Positions 58,539 through 64,000 of a stretch of 64,000 bases of DNA are shown piece by piece. The translations under genes and the position numbers were made by a program. The notes under the pieces are model-generated. The model was not told the DNA's origin. It did not search any database and saw only the letters and a list, made by a program, of their open reading frames with translations. The stretch lies in contig NC_039358.1 of the NCBI RefSeq assembly GCF_003573695.1, forward strand, positions 11,904,637 to 11,968,636, given 5' to 3'. Position 1 is the first letter of the stretch. The number at the start of each line of letters is the position of its first letter. This stretch comes from Papaver somniferum (lineage: Eukaryota > Streptophyta > Magnoliopsida > Ranunculales > Papaveraceae).

Positions 58539-61257
58539 TGTTTTGATTTTTCGATTATAATCCGTGCCCTAGTTTTTTTATCGCCTTTGGTTTTGTTTTA
58601 CAGAGTAGTTCCTAAACTATAAAGAAGAAATTGATTTAGAAAAGATGTGGATATTCTCACACGTGAATGGTCATGGATAAAGAAGTAATTTTAAGTTTTC
58701 AAAATGATTTTGGACTATATGATAACTTGTTTTTTCCGAGTGGACTATAAGATAAGTACGACTGGGTTTTTTTGGACCATCCAACAATTTTCGCCCACCA
58801 AAACCTACTCAGTCGGGTCGGCCCCACTTCCCAAACTGACCCGCCTACCCCTTAAACCACACAAACACTACTAGGGATTGATCCCCGACGTCTCTCCCAC
58901 AAAGAGAGGATAGGTACCACTTTTATACATGCGTGGACCTGGATGAACCTAATTAGATGAAAATGTTACATCAATGTACAACTAAAACCAGATGAGATGA
59001 TGCGTATGCATATGAAATATCATTCAAATATCAAAAGGAAAAAACCAAGCACGTATATTGCCTAATCTCTCAGATTTACCCTCAAATTCGATTACTGATT
59101 ATATTTCACATTTACCATCCACTCTCTCCTTTCTCTCACCTTTCTTCTTCTCCAGCAAAACACCTCTTCCAACTCTCTCTCTGCTCAGAGCTAGTCTGTT
59201 TTGGGTTAGATCTGAGCACATTTCTTCATTTTCTTGCTTTCTAGGTTAGTTAGTAAGTTTAATTTAGTTGTTATCATGTTTTTTAGTTATATACACCATT
59301 ATGGTGGTTTTATCTCCTTTTTGAAGGTTTATCTACGCTTTAATGGCGGTTCTTGGTTATTAATGTGGGTTAGGGATGTTCTCCAACGACGAAACCTTCA
59401 TCTATGTTGTCTCCGGCGACGAAAACTAGTCAGTCGGGTCGGCCCCACTGCCTAAACCAACCCGCTTACCCCTTAATCTACACTACTAGCGATTGACCCC
59501 CTACGTCTCTCCACAAAGAGATGATAGATACCACTGTTGTACATGTTAACTTTACGTTGGACATGTCGGATATCGAATATTTTCCGCTAATTTCTGTTAA
59601 CTTATCCAACTCTAACTTGGCTTCCCCAATTTCGATCAACAACCATGTCTTCTACTGGATTCACAATCTGAGCGATACCCGTATCTTCAAAATCTCAAAT
59701 TACAGCAAAAGGAACACATGCAGAACATTATATGTAGTGACTTGGGAAAAGAAAACACACGTGATTAACAAAATTCTTCAATCAGAGGATTAAACCTCAA
59801 ATTGGTGGGGCTTTATAAAATTAACCAATTAGTTGGTCGATTGATTAAGGGTTTGAAATTTGAATTGATTACGATTGAATAAGAAAATCAGAACAAACAA
59901 TTGCAATAACAAAGGCTTTGAACAATTAAACAGAACCCGAAATGGAACAATTAAACATCGATTGATTCATTACAGCAATACAAAATATAATACAAACACT
60001 CATTTTCTAATACTAGAGAAGAGATGAGAGTATAAGAAGATCCAGAAGAAGAAGATTTAGAAGGAGAATATACAAATTGTGAGACTGGAGCAATACGTTA
60101 CTTTCCTATCGTACTTCTTAGTTTGTGTTGATGGGTATGAAGTTATGTGAATGGGCTAAAGGTATAACGAAACATTGGGTTTATACGTTAACGATATATC
60201 AGATATTAACCTAATGGAAACTCCCTCAACCAGTACCGTTGCGTTACGAAAAAAATATCCGATATGTTATCGGATTCGGATATCCGACTACCAATATGTC
60301 GGATGTTAACCTAATGGTTTCCGGATATTCGGATACGGCTAGCGGATATCCATTGACATGCCTATGTGGCAACAAAGAATATATGTACCATTCCTAACTA
60401 TTATATCCAATAAATCTTATTTACAAGATAAGAATATTATGCTATTTATAAGGGATGTATATCTTCACAAGTGTAGCTGCTATAGGATATGATATGTTGA
60501 ACAGGTTACAAGTACATCTATCATGAGAAAGATATACGATATATTTCATTAAAGATTGAAGTTTGGTGTGTACTTAATGTATGTTTAATATTTGCTTGAA
60601 CTTTGTCTATCAAATACAAACACCTGATCTTGATTTCAAGCATCCTACCTATTTAATTGGGAGGTTTTCCCAAAGTGGTGGTAATTTGTATCTTTTTGAC
60701 TTCAACTTTTTTGTCAAGAAAAGCAAAAAAAAAAACATATTAATGAAAAACAGAAATATTGGGCCAATAAAAAAATACTGTAAAATAAGAAAATTTTAGT
60801 TTTACTGATATATTTTGAAATTTATGTAGTATTTTGGTGGCACTATTTATACAAAAAAAATAATTCTACCGGCCTTGGGCAGCTATATGGACGTTATTTT
60901 TGCAATGGTATCATGGACCTCCTTGAAGTTAATAAGAACAAATATTTTTCCACTGCTCAAGTAGACACTGCAGGGTTTGATTTTACCATACCATAAATCC
61001 TTTTGGGATTAATCAATTTGGTGGATAATATGTTATCAGGAATAGTAAAGTGTTCATCTGATAGATGGGAAAAGCCTTTAAGCTTGAACAACTGCTAGAC
61101 TACACAGATCAACCTGCTTTATTCAATTGTTTACCTTTCTATTTTTCAACTATCTTATCAAGCGGATCATTAAAAGAATTATTTAGACCTACATATATAA
61201 ATACAGGGGTACCTAAATATTTCTCATAAAGGTAATCTATTTGACATTAAGTGATTT
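58539..61257. other. Intergenic with a duplicated segment and a pyrimidine-rich leader-like stretch
   Basis: The segment 58809-58935 ('cagtcgggtcggccccac' ... 'gagaggataggtaccact') recurs at about 59429-59540 in the same orientation. Between them, 59080-59260 is CT-rich ('ctctctcctttctctcacc') and ends 'ttgctttctaggttagttag'; it resembles a plant 5' UTR followed by an intron, but no coding exon could be linked. 60240-60350 repeats 'ggatat(c/t)cg' phrases. ORFs at 59521-59793 and 60581-60799 have no recognisable motif. Confidence 0.35.
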
Positions 61258-62456
61258 TGTTAGAGCATTGCTCGGTCGAACTCACAAGTGTTGTTATACC
61301 AAGCTTGTTGTCAAATTTAGTTGATCAAAACTATATCTTGATTTCTAATTTACAATTAATCAAGTCTCGGATTAGGATAAAAGTGTGTAGTTGAGAATCA
61401 GATATCACTGAGTTTTACCATTTAAATGCGAAAATCAATCAAAGCTTTTAAAGAACTTCTTCTACAAAAGGTAAGTGAATACTGAACCACCTATTTCTCA
61501 AGTTACATTCATCCTTCTATCTATGAGAAGTTTTTGCAGGACTAATTAGACTATTGCAAGCATATCAAAAATTTCGAGTCGAGTTTATCTTGGTAATTCG
61601 TTCTCTAAATATATATGACTAAGCTTAATGAACATTTGTTCATACTAAATGAATTTCGGTTAAGAACAATTTATTGTTCATAATCTAAATCGTGATTCAA
61701 GATTATCATTCAAAAATAGTCTGGAAAAGTGATATATGTCATTGATGTTATTTGGGAATGTTTCGAATTGATTTAGAGAGAAATATAGAACTACTAAAAA
61801 TATGGATATATGAAAGTATACATACAAATTCTCATTTAACCTAGGTTTTTCCTAAAACCATTATAGGTTAACGGCTTAAAGACTTCATTGGGATTCAGAA
61901 GCCAGACCCAGCCATTTTCTCCGTATTTGCGTGTTCTGATCCTACTTTGTTCTATCGTATTGAGTACTATCTTCTCTAAGATTTGCTCGAGATTTATCTC
62001 CGATAGGTAATATACAAAAAGTAATCACAAATCTCTTCATCTCATTCTTTGTGATTCCATAATAACTTGTTCTACTACCATATAGTTAAGTTATTCTGAG
62101 GTGATTGATATTTCTAGGATGCTCTTCGGGAATATAAAACCTGATTATAAATTGGTTTATGTTCACCTTGATTTATCAAAATACGGAACAAAAACTTCGT
62201 AGGTATTTCTGTGGGAGACAGATTTATCTATTCACATAGACTTTTCTGTGTGGGACAAATTTGTTTATCAAGTCTTCGACTTTGAGTCGTAGCAACTCTT
62301 AGTTGTGGGTGAGATCGGCTAAGGGAATCAAGTGCGTAGAGTCCTGCTGGGATTCAGAGGTTTAAGGAACACGACTGTACCTTAATCAGTGTGAGATTGG
62401 TTAGGGCTCAACTACATTCCAGTTCGAAGTTAACTTGTAGTAGGCTAGAATACAGC
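61258..62456 (+). mobile_element. 5' three-quarters of a Copia-type LTR
   Basis: It begins TGTTAGAGCATTGCTCGGTC and runs through 'aaaaagtaatcacaaatc' and 'cgtagcaactcttagttgtg' to 'gtaggctagaa', matching 8636-9090 over its second half. The last 430 bases of the LTR, present at 40672-41101, are missing here, so it is truncated. Confidence 0.65.
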
Positions 62457-63360
62457 ATGAAAAAGAGCATGCTATATGCAGTACGTATTGGTTATGTAAT
62501 GTAGGATATGATAAATAACAAACATTGTAACACATATCAATATGTACCGTGTCTATGAATGAATATGTTCTATATATTTTGAGACACATGATCATATCAA
62601 AATAAAAGCCTGCTAATGAACTGCCGCTATATCAAAATAAAAACAAAATTACTACAAGATCTGCCTGATGAACAAACATATCTCAAAAAATACAAAAATC
62701 ATATTACAAGAAGTAACAGAGCAGCAGCAAAGAAAGATGATTGTAGTGAGTACCTTTCGAATCTGAGATAAACCTAATTGAAAGACACACAAATCACAAA
62801 ACAATTGCTTAAAAACCGAACGGAAACTGAATTGAACAATGTAAATCATCTTAAACTGAAATGATAAAGAAATTTAACAATATACATCATAGACAATCAT
62901 TTCTGATAGAAATCGGATCAGAATAAACCTAATTATTCATCATGATTTCAAGAAAAAAAAATAGAACAACAGCAGAGAAAGATGATTATAGTAAATACCT
63001 TGTTCGAATCTGAGATAAACCTAATTCGAATCTGAGATGAACCTAATTGAAAGACAATACCAGCAGCAGAGAGCGGGAGACACAAAAATGCAGCAGACTC
63101 AATCTGGGATGAAGAAAAAAAATGAAAAAAAAAAATGGAAAGAAAAAAGAATTGGAATTGATTTCCTGGTTATATACAATTGCAGAAGGGTACGTTTGGT
63201 ATATGTAAAATACAGTTTGGTTTCAGTTGCACGTATGCTGGACGAGAGAATAAAAAATCTGGCCCAAAACATGCAAGTAATTGTTTTCTGGTGCTGGACT
63301 ACACAGTAACCGGTTCTTCCTATAGTGGATTAACCGGTAATTCCTAGAAAATACATTCTT
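62457..63360. other. Non-coding DNA with a diverged direct repeat
   Basis: 62700-62790 ('cagcagcaaagaaagatgat', 'cgaatctgagataaacctaa') is repeated at 62965-63060, where the second phrase is itself doubled. The 90-codon ORF at 63037-63309 starts in this repeat and has no motif. Confidence 0.45.
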
Positions 63361-63365
63361 ACACC

Positions 63366-63702
63366 ATGTTTGTTTACTCCTGACTCATCTGAGTCGTCTG
63401 GATCTGAATCATCTGGATCTGAGTGAAATCACCTGACTCATCTGGATCTAAGTCGATATGTTTGTTTTGAGTCAGATCTGACTCATCTGACTCAGAAATA
63501 AGTGAGTCAGTGGTTTGGTCCCATGAGTCAGGGGTATTTTGTTACCTGACTCAAATGAGTCCGAGTCAGGGGTTATGTCTGAGTCAGAGGTCGAGTCAGA
63601 TCTGACTCAAAATGGAAAACAAACGGTCTGACTGCTGACTCGGTCCGAGTCAGGGGTTGACTCAGATTCAGACGCCGAGTCAGCTGCAAACAAACAAGTT
63701 CT
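63366..63702. mobile_element. hAT-like MITE built of GAGTCAG/CTGACTC repeats
   Basis: Ends 'tgtttgtttactcctgactc' and, in reverse, 'tgtttgtttgcagctgactc' are inverted repeats. 'ttcttac' and 'ttcttag' next to the ends may be a decayed 8-bp target duplication. Between them, some fifteen GACTCA/TGAGTC motifs on both strands fill 330 bases, several in the form 'gagtcagatctgactca'. No coding capacity. Confidence 0.7.
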
Positions 63703-64000
63703 TAGTAACGGGTTCGGGTGTAAAGGAAAAACCATCAGGAATATAAAAAGGTACTGTCTAAATATCTCAATCCAACCACCATTGCTGCTTGTTAGATCTT
63801 ATCAGATCCAAGGGCTGTCAACGGGGCTTTCCTCTTAAAGAAATTTGAAGGGAGTTGATCATGCACCGTTGAACAACATTTAACTGTAACCAAGTCGTGT
63901 TGGAACAAGTCTACAGGACATACACAATCAAGCACAAAGGACCTACTGGTGGCCGAGTAACGACCAGTTTCTTGATTTACTTTCAACGTAGCAATAACAT
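63703..64000. other. No recognisable gene
   Basis: A 64-codon minus-strand ORF at 63792-63986 has no recognisable domain and may be chance or a partial exon cut by the window edge. Confidence 0.3.

Noticed and set aside
59080..59260. Promoter and first exon of a new gene
   Set aside because: CT-rich leader-like sequence and an AG/GT pair are suggestive, but no downstream coding exon could be connected.

Overview
The window is repeat-rich nuclear DNA from a flowering plant, most likely a dicot. The evidence is spliced plant genes with GT-AG introns, plant LTR retrotransposons, L1-type LINEs ending in a plant-style RNase H, a MULE transposase, and Stowaway, Tourist and hAT-like MITEs. Some LTR families look like ones I associate with poppies (Papaver), but that is memory only and not proof. 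Two runs of N (17672-17718 and 49918-50017) mark assembly gaps.

Layout. 1-10.6 kb is nested LTR retrotransposons: a gag-like ORF with one zinc knuckle (1097-2716), two facing Ty3-type LTRs (4010-6508 minus, 6657-8628 plus), the 3' part of a Copia-type LTR (8629-9527) and another element's 3' end. 10.6-13.3 kb is unassigned repeat-like DNA. 13.7-20.6 kb holds two decayed minus-strand LINEs; the larger is split by a solo LTR (16374-18441) with a clean 5-bp target-site duplication. 22.0-22.55 kb is a broken acidic coding sequence. 23.6-27.8 kb is a full-length, intronless, frameshifted copy of CTC1 (telomere CST complex) ending in an A-run: a processed retrocopy.

27.9-31.5 kb (minus) and 51.5-56.8 kb (plus) are two apparently intact six-exon genes for a CAP10/DUF821 (rumi-like) O-glucosyltransferase, a divergent pair about 20 kb apart start to start. 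Exons 1 and 3-6 are the same length in both copies; exon 2 differs by 3 bp. The DNA between them is mostly transposon-derived: a (GTGTACAAC..GTACAC) palindromic minisatellite, decayed exons of 3-isopropylmalate dehydrogenase (35.28-35.80 kb), inverted arms with GTCGGCA clusters around a broken MULE (41.1-43.4 kb), and a small gene for a TFIIIC subunit 6-like protein (49418-49819). 56.8-64 kb returns to LTR and MITE sequence.

Functionally, the window has three genes I would call live: the two glucosyltransferase copies and the TFIIIC-subunit gene. They have no obvious pathway in common. The noteworthy parts are a retroposed telomere-maintenance gene beside a glycosyltransferase, an inverted gene duplication preserved within transposon-rich DNA, and a metabolic gene fragment lying inside repeat DNA.
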